Of a stretch of 64,000 bases of DNA, positions 17,242 to 25,559 are shown in pieces. Source of the stretch: Hyphomicrobiales bacterium (lineage in GTDB: Bacteria > Pseudomonadota > Alphaproteobacteria > Rhizobiales > Beijerinckiaceae). Location of the stretch: positions 186,001 to 250,000 of the forward strand of contig UBNE01000009.1 of assembly GCA_900466745.1 (NCBI GenBank). Direction: 5' to 3'. Each line of letters begins with the position of its first letter. The first letter of the stretch is position 1. The notes under the pieces are model-generated. The model was given only the letters and a program-made list of their open reading frames with translations, searched no databases and was not told the origin of the DNA. The translations under genes were made by a program, and so were the position numbers.

Positions 17242-18484
17242 CTGGATCGAGGTCATCAAGGCGCAGTGGACGATCTGGGCCCGTCCCGACCAGTTGCCGC
17301 CTTCCCCCTGGAAGCCGGTCTGGCTGGTTCTCGGCGGGCGCGGCGCGGGCAAGACCCGCACCGGCGCCGAATGGGTGAAGGGCATGGCTCTGGGCCATCC
17401 CCCTTTCGCCGGCAGGCGGACGGATCGCATCGCCCTGGTGGGCGAGACGCAGGGGCAGGTGCGCGATGTGATGATCGAGGGCGTCTCCGGGCTGCTCTCG
17501 ATCCATACGCGCTGGGAGCGGCCGGTCTGGCAGCCTTCGCTGCGCCGTCTGCAATGGCCCAACGGGGCGATCGCGCAGGTCTTCTCCGCCGAGGACCCCG
17601 AGGGGCTGCGCGGGCCGCAATTCGGCGCCGCCTGGTGTGACGAATTGGCGAAATGGCCGAATCTTCAGGAGTGCTGGGACATGCTGCAATTCGGCCTTCG
17701 CCTCGGCGAGCTGCCGCGGCAGGTGATCACGACGACGCCCCGCCCGGTGCCGTTGCTCAAGCGCCTGCTGGTCGAGCCGCATATCGCCGTCAGCCGGGCG
17801 AGGACGCAGGACAACCGCTACAATCTCGCGGCGGAATTCGTCCGCGCCGTCACCGAAACCTATGGCGGGACCCGGCTCGGCCGGCAGGAGCTCGACGGCG
17901 AGATCGTCGAGGAGAGCCCCGACGCGCTCTGGACGCGGGCGATGCTGGAAGCCGTCCGCGAGCGGCAGCATCCGCCGCTCGCCCGGATCGCGGTCGCGGT
18001 CGATCCGCCGGCGACATCCTCGCAGCGGGCCGACCGTTGCGGCCTCGTCGTCGCCGGCATCGACGAGGCCGGCCTCGGCCATGTCCTGGAGGATGCGACG
18101 ATGGCCGGCGCCCGGCCGCAGGAATGGGCCGAGAAGGCGGTCGCTCTCTATCGCCGCCACGAGGCCGATGCGCTGGTCGTCGAGGTCAACCAGGGCGGCG
18201 AGATGGTCGAGAGCGTCATCCGCGAGGTCGATGCCGGCGTGCCGGTCGTCTCCGTCCGGGCGACGCGCGGCAAATATCTGCGCGCCGAGCCGGTCGCGGC
18301 CCTCTATGCGCAGGGCCGGGTACGCCATGCCGGCGCCTTTCCCGAGCTGGAGGACGAGATATGTTCCTTCGGCCCGGGCGGGCTCGAAGGCGGGCGCTCG
18401 CCGGACCGGCTCGACGCGCTCGTCTGGGCGCTGACCCATCTGATGCTCGCGCCCAGGGGTCGGCCGCGGGTGAGGGGGATGTAG
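17138..18484 (+). CDS. GTA large terminase subunit (g2)
   Basis: 448 residues from ATG 17138 (MSHSSVRSLLDALMPL); ATG 17108 is an alternative. This motor packages DNA into the prohead. The ATPase Walker A is GGRGAGKTRTGAEW (about residue 67) and the Walker B-like acidic pair is in AAWCDELAKW (about residue 167). The RNase H-like nuclease domain starts at VAVDPPATS (about residue 288), with a late acidic residue in SPDRLDALVWAL. Length is normal for RcGTA-type TerL. A palindromic repeat separates it from the portal gene. Confidence 0.95.
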   Translation: MSHSSVRSLLDALMPLPLAERVRLLKRLAETAPPDWIEVIKAQWTIWARPDQLPPSPWKPVWLVLGGRGAGKTRTGAEWVKGMALGHPPFAGRRTDRIALVGETQGQVRDVMIEGVSGLLSIHTRWERPVWQPSLRRLQWPNGAIAQVFSAEDPEGLRGPQFGAAWCDELAKWPNLQECWDMLQFGLRLGELPRQVITTTPRPVPLLKRLLVEPHIAVSRARTQDNRYNLAAEFVRAVTETYGGTRLGRQELDGEIVEESPDALWTRAMLEAVRERQHPPLARIAVAVDPPATSSQRADRCGLVVAGIDEAGLGHVLEDATMAGARPQEWAEKAVALYRRHEADALVVEVNQGGEMVESVIREVDAGVPVVSVRATRGKYLRAEPVAALYAQGRVRHAGAFPELEDEICSFGPGGLEGGRSPDRLDALVWALTHLMLAPRGRPRVRGM

Positions 18485-18491
18485 CTTTCCG

Positions 18492-18590
18492 CCAGCCGTC
18501 ATTGCGGGGAGCGTCAGCGGCGAAGCGATCCAGGGGGGCGTAGAGCTCTGCGACCCTGGATTGCTTCGCTGCGCTCGCAATCACGGCTGG
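18492..18590. repeat. Dispersed palindromic element (CGTCATTGCG/GAAGCAATCC family) inside the GTA operon
   Basis: CCAGCCGTCATTGCGGG at the left and CGCTCGCAATCACGGCTGG at the right are complementary, with inner arms AAGCGATCCAGG and CCTGGATTGCTTCG. It fills the 141-bp gap between the terminase stop and the portal start. A different family from the CGTCATTCCGG elements, but of the same kind. Confidence 0.85.
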
Positions 18591-18625
18591 CGAACGTCGT
18601 TTCACGCTCCAACAGCGAGACTTCC

Positions 18626-19807
18626 ATGTTCGATTTCCTTCGCAGCCTGCGCGGTCGTGCCGCGCCGGACCAGAAGCGCTCGCGCGTCGGGCCGCTCATC
18701 GCCCTGCACGAGGCGGGGCGCGCGATCTGGACGCCCCGCGACTACGTCGCCCTGTCGCGGGAGGGCTATGAGCGCAACCCGGTGGTGCATCGCTGCGTGC
18801 GTCTCATCGCGGAAGCTGCCGCGCAGACGCCGCTCGTCGCCAAGGTCGGATCGCGCGAGATGCCGGAGCACCCGGCGCTCGCCCTGATCGAGAAGCCCAA
18901 TCCGCGCCAGGGCGGCATCGCCTTCCGCGAGATGCTGTTCGGCCATCTCCTCGTCGCCGGCAACGGCTATGTCGAGGCGGTCGGCGCCGGGCGCGAGCCG
19001 CGCGAGCTCTATGCGCTCAGGCCCGACCGGATGCGGGTGGTGCCCGGCCGCGACGGCTGGCCGGAGGCCTATGACTACACGGTCGGCGGCGACACGGTGC
19101 GCTTCCGCCAGGACGAGGGCGAGATGCCGCCGATCCTGCATCTTACCCTCTTCCATCCGGTCGACGACCATTACGGGCTGTCGCCGGTCGAATCGGCGGC
19201 AAGCGCGCTCGACATCCACAACGCCGCCAGCAACTGGCACAAGGCCCTGCTCGACAACGCCGCGAGGCCGTCGGGCGCGCTGGTCTATGACGGGCCGGAC
19301 GGGGCCTCGCTGACCGAGGCGCAGTTCGACCGGCTGAAGCAGGAACTGGAGGATTCCTTCCAGGGGGCCCGCAATGCCGGCCGGCCGCTGCTGCTCGAGG
19401 GCGGGCTCGACTGGAAGCCGCTGTCGCTGACCCCGGCGGAGCTGGATTTCGTCGCGGCGAAGGGCGTGGCGGCGCGCGAGATCGCGCTCGCCTTCGGCGT
19501 CCCGCCGCTGCTGCTCGGCCTGCCGGGCGACAACACCCACGCCAACTTCGCCGAGGCGAACCGCGCGCTCTGGCGCCAGACGGTGATCCCTCTGGTCAGG
19601 CGCACGGCGCAGTCGCTGGCGCAGTGGCTCGGCCCAGCCTTCGGCGACGAACTCGCGCTGGAGCCCGACCTCGATGCCGTCGAAGCGCTGGCCGACGAGC
19701 GGGAATCGCTCTGGCGGCGCCTCGGCGCGGCGGATTTCCTCGACGAGGACGAGAAGCGCGAGGCGGTCGGCTACGGCCGGCGCGCCTCCGGAAAGGAGGA
19801 GCCATGA
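18626..19807 (+). CDS. GTA portal protein, HK97 family (g3)
   Basis: 393 residues. It forms the dodecameric ring at the head vertex through which DNA is packaged and ejected. HK97-type portal features include NPVVHRCVRLIAEAAAQTPL near the N-terminus, LYALRPDRMRVVPG, the LHLTLFHPVDDHYGLSPVESA stretch and FGVPPLLLGLPGDNTHANFAEA in the C-terminal half. Length matches the family. Its stop overlaps the next ATG by 4 bp. Confidence 0.95.
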   Translation: MFDFLRSLRGRAAPDQKRSRVGPLIALHEAGRAIWTPRDYVALSREGYERNPVVHRCVRLIAEAAAQTPLVAKVGSREMPEHPALALIEKPNPRQGGIAFREMLFGHLLVAGNGYVEAVGAGREPRELYALRPDRMRVVPGRDGWPEAYDYTVGGDTVRFRQDEGEMPPILHLTLFHPVDDHYGLSPVESAASALDIHNAASNWHKALLDNAARPSGALVYDGPDGASLTEAQFDRLKQELEDSFQGARNAGRPLLLEGGLDWKPLSLTPAELDFVAAKGVAAREIALAFGVPPLLLGLPGDNTHANFAEANRALWRQTVIPLVRRTAQSLAQWLGPAFGDELALEPDLDAVEALADERESLWRRLGAADFLDEDEKREAVGYGRRASGKEEP

Positions 19808-20004
19808 ACCTGCTCGACCAGATCGTCACGGCCTTCGTCGGCCGGGCCGATGTCGGCCATCTCGGCCTGCTGCTCTGGGCCGCGAGCGCATCGGGGCTCG
19901 CCTGGCTGGTCCTGCGCGAGCTGACCGCGGCCAACCGCCGCTTCGACGATTTCGTCCGCGAGCTCAACCGCTTCAACGCACGTCACGAGGGGGACCCGTC
20001 ATGA
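19804..20004 (+). CDS. Small GTA membrane protein (g3.5-like)
   Basis: 66 residues with one clear membrane-spanning segment (HLGLLLWAASASGLAWLVL, about residues 20-38) and a charged C-terminus. It starts within the portal stop codon (ATGA) and ends overlapping the next small gene in the same way. Position matches the small uncharacterised gene 3.5 of RcGTA. No function is known. Confidence 0.7.
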   Translation: MNLLDQIVTAFVGRADVGHLGLLLWAASASGLAWLVLRELTAANRRFDDFVRELNRFNARHEGDPS

Positions 20005-20189
20005 AGGCCACGAGCGATGCCAAACCTCCGTCTGCCCGCCAGGGCGCCGCGCGGCCGCAGCCGGCCAAGGCGCGCCCCGGCGGCGTGACCGCCGAGACCT
20101 TCAGCCGCTTCGTCCGCAACCTGGCGAAGCTCGAGGGCGGGCGCGCGCAGTCCGGCAGCACGGGGCGCGGCGGGGAGGGCGGCCGATGA
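20001..20189 (+). CDS. Small basic protein of unknown function in the GTA cluster
   Basis: 62 residues, Ala/Pro/Arg/Gly-rich with a short predicted helix (AETFSRFVRNLAKLEGG). Both ends overlap neighbours by 4 bp (ATGA), so it is embedded in a run of translationally coupled genes, which supports that it is expressed. I know of no counterpart; it might be a head-assembly accessory or a spurious frame maintained by coupling. Confidence 0.5.
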   Translation: MKATSDAKPPSARQGAARPQPAKARPGGVTAETFSRFVRNLAKLEGGRAQSGSTGRGGEGGR

Positions 20190-20692
20190 GCGGCCCCTTT
20201 CGCCTGCCGCTCGAGGCCAAGCTCCTGCCGCTGCAGCCGGCGCGCGTTCTGCCGGACGGGGTCTTCGAGGGCTATGCCAGCCTCTTCCGCATTCCCGATC
20301 TGGGCAAGGACGTGGTCGAGCCCGGAGCCTTCCGCGACAGCCTCGCAAGGCGCGGCCCCTCCGGAGTCAAGCTGCTCTGGCAGCACGATCCGGCCGAGCC
20401 GCTCGGACGCTGGCTCAGCCTCGCCGAGGACAGCCGCGGCCTGTTCGTCCGCGGCCGGCTCTCGCTCGCCGTCGCCCGCGCCCGCGAGATCCTCGCGCTC
20501 ATGCGGGAAGGCGCGATCGACGGCCTCTCGATCGGCTTCCGCCCGGAGCGGGCCCGCAACGAGCCGCGCACCGGGCTTCGCCGGCTCGAGCGCGTCGACC
20601 TCTGGGAGGTCTCGATCGTGACCTTCCCGATGCTGCCCCAGGCCCGGATCAGTGCCGTGAAGGCGGCCTGCCGCGGCCCCGCCTTCGCCTGA
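20186..20692 (+). CDS. GTA prohead protease, HK97/S78 family (g4)
   Basis: 168 residues. Serine protease that cleaves the capsid N-terminal scaffold domain and then itself during head maturation. The catalytic His is in VKLLWQHDPAEPLG and the Ser in IDGLSIGFRP, the usual spacing of the family; FEGYASLFRIPDLGKDVVEPGAF is the characteristic N-terminal strand region. It directly precedes the capsid gene. Confidence 0.93.
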   Translation: MSGPFRLPLEAKLLPLQPARVLPDGVFEGYASLFRIPDLGKDVVEPGAFRDSLARRGPSGVKLLWQHDPAEPLGRWLSLAEDSRGLFVRGRLSLAVARAREILALMREGAIDGLSIGFRPERARNEPRTGLRRLERVDLWEVSIVTFPMLPQARISAVKAACRGPAFA

Positions 20693-20725
20693 GCCTCCCT
20701 TTCTCTGCCACCCCGAGGAGAATCC

Positions 20726-21982
20726 ATGACCCATCTCGACCATGCCCCCCAGACCAAGGCGGCCGGCGCCGATCTCGCGCTCGCCTTCGAGGATCTGCGC
20801 TATACGGTGGAGAGCTACCGCGCCACCAATGACGAGCGCCTCGCCGGGATCGAGGCGCGCGGCGGCTCCGATCCGCTGACCGAGGAGAAGCTCGCCCGCA
20901 TGGATGCGGCGCTCGACGACGCCATGCGCCGCATCGACCGGCTGACGCTGGAGCGCGCCCGCCCGCCCCTGGGGCAGGAGGGCGAGAATGGCCTCCATCG
21001 CGACCCGCTCGTCGCCGAGCACAAGGCGGCCTTCGCCGCCTATGTCCGCACCGGCGAGGCCGGCGGGCTGAAGCGGCTGGAGGCCAAGGCGCTCTCGGCC
21101 GGCTCCGGCCCGGATGGCGGCTATCTCGCGCCCTCGACCGTCGAGGGCGAGATCCTGCGCCGCCTCGCCGCCGTCTCGCCGATCCGTTCGCTCGCCACCG
21201 TGCGGACGATCTCGTCGGGCACCTACAAGAAGGCCTTCTCCACCGGCGGCCCGGCTTCCGGCTGGGTGGCGGAGACCGCGGCGCGGCCGCAGACCGGCTC
21301 CCCGGCCCTGGCCGAGCTCTCCTTCCCGGCGATGGAGCTCTACGCCATGCCGGCCGCGACCCAGACCCTGCTCGACGACGCCGTGGTCAATATCGACCAG
21401 TGGATCGCCGAGGAGGTCGAGAGCGCCTTCGCCGAGCAGGAGGGCGCCGCCTTCGTCCACGGCGACGGCACCGACAAGCCCAAGGGCTTTCTCGCCTATC
21501 CGACCGTGGCGGAGGGGAGCTGGAGCTGGGGCAATATCGGGGTGCTGAACACCGGCCTCGCCGGCGCCTTCCCGGCCTCGAGCCCGGCCGATGTGCTGGT
21601 CGACCTGGTCTATGCGCTGAAGGCCGGCTACCGCCAGAACGCCTCCTTCGTGATGAACCGCAAGACGCAAGGCGCGATCCGCAAGTTCAAGGACGCCAAC
21701 GGCAACTATCTCTGGCAGCCGCCGGCCTCGGCGGGGGCGGCGGCGACGCTGCTCGGCTTCCCGCTGGTCGAGGCGGAGGACATGCCCAATGTCGCGGCCG
21801 ATGCCGTTGCGATCGCCTTCGGCGATTTCCGGCGCGGCTACCTCGTCGTCGACCGGGCCGGCGTGCGCATCCTGCGCGATCCCTATTCCGCCAAGCCCTA
21901 TGTGCTGTTCTACACCACCAAGCGCGTCGGCGGCGGAGTGCAGGACTTCGCCGCGATCAAGGGGCTGAAGTTCGCCGCCTGA
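20726..21982 (+). CDS. GTA major capsid protein, HK97 fold (g5)
   Basis: 418 residues. The first about 100 residues are charged and helical (LAFEDLRYTVESYRATNDERLAG...), the delta/scaffold domain removed by the prohead protease. The HK97 core follows with GGYLAPSTVEGEILRRLAAVSPIRSLATV and later DGTDKPKGFLAYP, NASFVMNRKTQGAIRKFKD and LLGFPLVEAEDMPN. Preceded by a GAGGAGA ribosome-binding site. It is followed not by the connector gene but by two minus-strand protease genes. Confidence 0.96.
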   Translation: MTHLDHAPQTKAAGADLALAFEDLRYTVESYRATNDERLAGIEARGGSDPLTEEKLARMDAALDDAMRRIDRLTLERARPPLGQEGENGLHRDPLVAEHKAAFAAYVRTGEAGGLKRLEAKALSAGSGPDGGYLAPSTVEGEILRRLAAVSPIRSLATVRTISSGTYKKAFSTGGPASGWVAETAARPQTGSPALAELSFPAMELYAMPAATQTLLDDAVVNIDQWIAEEVESAFAEQEGAAFVHGDGTDKPKGFLAYPTVAEGSWSWGNIGVLNTGLAGAFPASSPADVLVDLVYALKAGYRQNASFVMNRKTQGAIRKFKDANGNYLWQPPASAGAAATLLGFPLVEAEDMPNVAADAVAIAFGDFRRGYLVVDRAGVRILRDPYSAKPYVLFYTTKRVGGGVQDFAAIKGLKFAA

Positions 21983-22033
21983 CCGCGCCGCGCGCTTCGC
22001 CTCCGGGCGGATGCGGGGCGCGCGGCCATCGCC

Positions 22034-22885
22034 TCAGCGCGAGAACCACCAGCTCCAGCCGGAGTCCATCTGCGGCTGGACCGCCTGGTTCGAGCGCTGA
22101 TCCGCGCCGAGCGCCAGCAACTGGGCGCTCCCGGTCGCGATCCAGTTCTGGTGGTCGCTCACCGGCGTGATCGCGGTGAAGCCGCCGCAGATGCGCCGCG
22201 CGCGCGTCTTCAGAGGCCCGCTCGACCAGCTCACGATGCCGACCAGGTCGCGCGAGCGCGCCGCGCCGCGCAGGACCGGGCCGCCGGAATCGCCGCGGCA
22301 GGCGCCGGCGCCGGGCGTCTCGCCGCGGGCGCGGATGTCGACCGCGACCTTCACCGTGTTCTGCGTAGTGTAGTTGCCGGCATTGACCAGCCGCGTCTCG
22401 CGCAGGCGCCGCGCCGTCTTGCTGTTGTTCTCGGAGGAGAGGCCGTAGCCCGCCATGGTAACGGTCTCTCCCTGCGAGAGGCGCCCGCCCACGGTCAGCG
22501 CTTCCATGTCGTCCGGCAGCGGCTGGGCGAGTCGCAGCAGGGCGAGGTCGGTTCCCGGCTGGGTGCGCGGCGTCGTGCCGGGCACGAAGCTCGGATGCGG
22601 CAGCACGGCGACCACGAGCTGGCGCCGCGCCCGGAAGCGCGTATCGAGGCTGACGACGCTGACCGAGCCGCCATCCATCAGGCAATGCGCGGCGGTCAGC
22701 ACGATCTCGGGTGCGATGACCGCCCCGGAGCAGAGTTCGCCCCGGCTGGTCTCGATCCTGACGGTCGAGGCACGGGCGCCCGCGACATCGCGCGAGCTGA
22801 CGCCGCCGACGACGGCGGATGCGGGCTGCGCCGCGCTCGCGAGAGCGCAGGACAGGGAGAGGATGGCAAGGGAGCGCGCGAGCAT
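22034..22885 (-). CDS. Secreted trypsin-fold (S1) serine protease, copy A
   Basis: 283 residues. Signal peptide 1-24 ends ...QPASA, immediately followed by VVGG, the mature N-terminus of S1 proteases, so signal cleavage alone would give the active form without an activation peptide. Catalytic triad His67 (LTAAHC), Asp113 (GTDLALLRL), Ser200 (GDSGGP). The residue at the base of the S1 pocket, six before the Ser, is Gly194 rather than the Asp of trypsin, so Arg/Lys specificity is unlikely. It lies on the strand opposite to the GTA genes and 64 bp after a paralogue. C-terminal tail SGWSWWFSR is unusual. Confidence 0.92.
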   Translation of the reverse strand: MLARSLAILSLSCALASAAQPASAVVGGVSSRDVAGARASTVRIETSRGELCSGAVIAPEIVLTAAHCLMDGGSVSVVSLDTRFRARRQLVVAVLPHPSFVPGTTPRTQPGTDLALLRLAQPLPDDMEALTVGGRLSQGETVTMAGYGLSSENNSKTARRLRETRLVNAGNYTTQNTVKVAVDIRARGETPGAGACRGDSGGPVLRGAARSRDLVGIVSWSSGPLKTRARRICGGFTAITPVSDHQNWIATGSAQLLALGADQRSNQAVQPQMDSGWSWWFSR

Positions 22886-22949
22886 GGATCAGATCAACGG
22901 AAACGGCAGGACAATCTAGAAGCTGCGCGCCACCAGTCCAGCCCTTCCG

Positions 22950-23717
22950 TCAGCGCATGCTCGTCCAGCGTGCATTTTCGCGCCACTGTGCCAGCGTTGC
23001 GTCGATCCAGCCGCGCTGCGGCCCGACGAGAATGCCCTGGCTGAGCAGGCCGCAACGGCGCCTGCCCGGGCCGGTCGACCAACTGCTCACGGCGACGACA
23101 CCGGAGCCGCTGAAGATCGGGCCGCCCGAATCGCCCTGGCAGGCCCCCGCGCCGGGCCGCTTGCCCGCACCGGCCGGGTCGGCGGCCCAGAGCAGCACGC
23201 GGCCGGGTCCGTAAGGCTCGATCGCCGCCAGCGCGGCGGAGCGATAGGTGCCCGTCGTCCTGGCCTCGCCCTCCTGCGAGACGCCGTAGCCCGCGAGGGT
23301 GACCGGAGCGCCGGCGCGCGGCTGGGTGCCGTCGTCGAGCGTCGCGGCGGCGAAGCGTGCCGGCAGTGGCTCCGCCATCCGGATCAGCGCGAGGTCGATC
23401 GAACGGCGCCGGTTGCTGACCGCCTGGGCGTCGAATGCGGGGTGCAGGCTGACGGCGGCCGGGGTGATCAGAACCGGCTCGCCCCCGGCGCGCCAGTGAA
23501 TGCGCAGCTCCGTGCCGCCGGCCGCGCAATGCGCCGCGGTCAGGATGGCGCGGGGCGAGAGCACGATCCCGGTGCAGACGCCGCCGCGGGCGTTCAGCAC
23601 CATCAGCGTCGCGGCTTCGGCCGGGCCGCCCTCGCGGCCGCCGACGACCGCCTGCGCCGGGGAAAGCCCGAGCCCGCAGGCCAGGCCGAGGCCGAGAAAC
23701 CAGTTCGCGATCCGCAT
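22950..23717 (-). CDS. Secreted trypsin-fold (S1) serine protease, copy B
   Basis: 255 residues from ATG 23717 with GGAGGAG just upstream. Signal peptide 1-23 ends SPAQA directly before VVGG, as in copy A. Triad His63 (LTAAHC), Asp108 (SIDLALIRM), Ser197 (GDSGGP); Gly occupies the S1-base position. GAGACQGDSGGP versus GAGACRGDSGGP in copy A and the shared VVGG-start and Cys pattern indicate a tandem duplication, now well diverged. It is the promoter-proximal gene of the minus-strand pair and is divergent from the connector gene, 69 bp away. Confidence 0.92.
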   Translation of the reverse strand: MRIANWFLGLGLACGLGLSPAQAVVGGREGGPAEAATLMVLNARGGVCTGIVLSPRAILTAAHCAAGGTELRIHWRAGGEPVLITPAAVSLHPAFDAQAVSNRRRSIDLALIRMAEPLPARFAAATLDDGTQPRAGAPVTLAGYGVSQEGEARTTGTYRSAALAAIEPYGPGRVLLWAADPAGAGKRPGAGACQGDSGGPIFSGSGVVAVSSWSTGPGRRRCGLLSQGILVGPQRGWIDATLAQWRENARWTSMR

Positions 23718-23786
23718 CGGGGCGCTCCTCCAGGGAGCGCTGATAGCGCGTCGCTTTCCGCAAATGAACCCTCGAAGGGAGCGATC

Positions 23787-24353
23787 ATGACGCCGCTTGC
23801 CCTGGAGCCGCCGGCCGTCGAGCCGGTCTCGCTGGCCGAAGCCCGGCTCTTCCTGCGCCTCGACCAGACGGAGGAGGACGAGCTGCTGGCGATGCTGATC
23901 ACGGCCGCGCGCCTGCTGATCGAGGCGGCTTCGGGCCGCTGCCTCATCGACCAGCACTGGCGGATCGTGCTCGACCGCTGGCCGCAAGGCGCGATTCGCC
24001 TGCCGCTGTCCCCCGTCGGCGCGATCCTCGGCGCGCGCGTCTATGACGCGCTCGGCATCGCCCGGCCCGTGGACGCCGCGGCGCTGGTGCTCGACGGGCT
24101 GGCCGATCCGCCGCTGATCCGGCTCGCCGGCGAATTGCCCGAGATCGGCCGGGCGCACGGCGCCATCGAGATCGACCTTCGTGCCGGCTATGGCGCGGCC
24201 GCCGACGCGGTCCCCGCGCCCCTGCGCCAGGCTGTGCTGCGCCTCGCGGCGCGCTGGTTCGAGGAGCGCGGCGATGTCGCCGGCCGCGACGCGCAGGCGT
24301 TGCCGGCGGAGATCATGGCGCTGGTCGCGCCTTACCGCCGCGCGAGGCTCTGA
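23787..24353 (+). CDS. GTA head-tail connector / adaptor (g6)
   Basis: 188 residues with GAAGGGAGC before the ATG. PVSLAEARLFLRLDQTEEDELLAMLITAARLLIEAASGRCLI is the signature of the phage gp6-like/TIGR02215 connector that binds under the portal. The C-terminal APLRQAVLRLAARWFEERG is also conserved. First GTA gene after the protease insertion; its transcription must come through the antisense region or from a new promoter in the 69-bp gap. Confidence 0.92.
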   Translation: MTPLALEPPAVEPVSLAEARLFLRLDQTEEDELLAMLITAARLLIEAASGRCLIDQHWRIVLDRWPQGAIRLPLSPVGAILGARVYDALGIARPVDAAALVLDGLADPPLIRLAGELPEIGRAHGAIEIDLRAGYGAAADAVPAPLRQAVLRLAARWFEERGDVAGRDAQALPAEIMALVAPYRRARL

Positions 24354-24355
24354 TC

Positions 24356-24694
24356 ATGGCGCAGACCAACCCCTCGGCCCTCGGCCGGATGCGGCGCAGG
24401 CTCGTGCTGGAAGCCCCGGTCGCGGCGTCGGACGGGCTCGGCGGCGCGACGCGGAGCTTCGCGGCCATCGGGGCCTTCTGGGCGCAGCTCGAATGGCTGT
24501 CCGGCGTCGAGCAATGGCGCGAGGGGCGGCCCGAACAGGTTAGGCGCTACCGCGTCACCCTGCGCTGGCGCGGCGATGTCGATGCCGGCAAGCGCCTGCG
24601 CGACGGCCCGCGCCTCTTCGATATCCGCACGGCGGCCGATCCCGACGGTTCGCGCCGGCGGCTCGTCTGCCTGGTCGAGGAGATCGTGCCATGA
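24356..24694 (+). CDS. GTA head-tail joining protein (g7)
   Basis: 112 residues. Matches the phage head closure/joining family by LVLEAPVAASDGLGGATRSFAAIGAFWAQLEW and the terminal LFDIRTAADPDGSRRRLVCLVEEI. It begins 2 bp after g6 and overlaps the next gene by 4 bp. The role is structural, at the neck of the particle. Confidence 0.9.
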   Translation: MAQTNPSALGRMRRRLVLEAPVAASDGLGGATRSFAAIGAFWAQLEWLSGVEQWREGRPEQVRRYRVTLRWRGDVDAGKRLRDGPRLFDIRTAADPDGSRRRLVCLVEEIVP

Positions 24695-25101
24695 GCGACG
24701 CGGTTCTGGCCCTGCGGGCCGCGGTCCAGGCGCGGCTCGCCGCCGATGCGCCGCTGACGGCCCTGATCGGTCCCGATCGCGTCTTCGACGAGGCGCCGCG
24801 CGCCCTGCGCGGCCTCTATGTCGTCCATGGCGAGGTCGAGGCGCGCGACTGGTCGGCCGGCGCCGAGCGCGGCTGCGAGCAGGATTTCGCGCTCGTGGTC
24901 TGGGCGGCGCAGAGCGGCTCCGCCCGACAGGCGCTGGAAGCCGCCGGGCTGATCGTCGCGGCGCTCGACGAGGCCGATCTCGGGCTCGCGGGCCATAGCC
25001 TGGTCAATCTGCGCTGGCTGTCGAGCCGGCTCGCGCGCGAACCGCGCGGCGGGCTGCCCAGCGTGACGATCCGTTTCCGCGCGGCGACCGAGCCGCTCTG
25101 A
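24691..25101 (+). CDS. GTA tail terminator, DUF3168 (g8)
   Basis: 136 residues. ALRAAVQARLAADAPLTALIG at the N-terminus and VNLRWLSSRLAREPRGGLPSVTIRFRAATEP at the C-terminus are typical of DUF3168 proteins, which cap the tail tube and join it to the head. Overlaps g7 by 4 bp. Confidence 0.92.
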   Translation: MSDAVLALRAAVQARLAADAPLTALIGPDRVFDEAPRALRGLYVVHGEVEARDWSAGAERGCEQDFALVVWAAQSGSARQALEAAGLIVAALDEADLGLAGHSLVNLRWLSSRLAREPRGGLPSVTIRFRAATEPL

Positions 25102-25138
25102 AGATCCGAAACATCGCGACCATCGCAGGAGGCGCCGC

Positions 25139-25549
25139 ATGTCGGCACAGAAGGGCAAGGATCTGCTGCTCAAGGCGGCGGATGGGGAGGGCGGTTTCGC
25201 CACCGTCGCGGGCCTGCGCGCCCGCCAGATCGCGTTCAATGCCGAGACGGTCGACGTCACCCATGCGGAATCGGCCGGGCGCTGGCGCGAATTGCTGGAA
25301 GGCGCCGGCGTGCGCCGCGCCAGCATCAGCGGCTCGGGCATCTTCAAGGACGCGGCCTCGGACGCGCTGGTGCGCCAGATCTTCTTCGACGGCGCGATCC
25401 GCGGCTGGCAGGTGGTCGTACCCGATTTCGGCATCGTCGAAGGGCCGTTCCAGCTCACCAGCCTCGAATATCGCGGCGACCATGCGGCGGAGGTGACCTT
25501 CGACCTCTCGCTGGAATCGGCCGGCGCGCTGGCCTTCGCCGTGCTCTGA
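25139..25549 (+). CDS. GTA major tail (tube) protein, TP901-1 family (g9)
   Basis: 136 residues with GGAGG before the ATG. MSAQKGKDLLLK, VDVTHAESAGRWRELLEGAGVRRASISGSG and FQLTSLEYRGDHAAEVTFDLSLESAG are characteristic of the TP901-1/TIGR02126 tail tube proteins. It polymerises into the tail tube whose length is set by the tape measure. Confidence 0.94.
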   Translation: MSAQKGKDLLLKAADGEGGFATVAGLRARQIAFNAETVDVTHAESAGRWRELLEGAGVRRASISGSGIFKDAASDALVRQIFFDGAIRGWQVVVPDFGIVEGPFQLTSLEYRGDHAAEVTFDLSLESAGALAFAVL

Positions 25550-25559
25550 GGAGGCTCGC

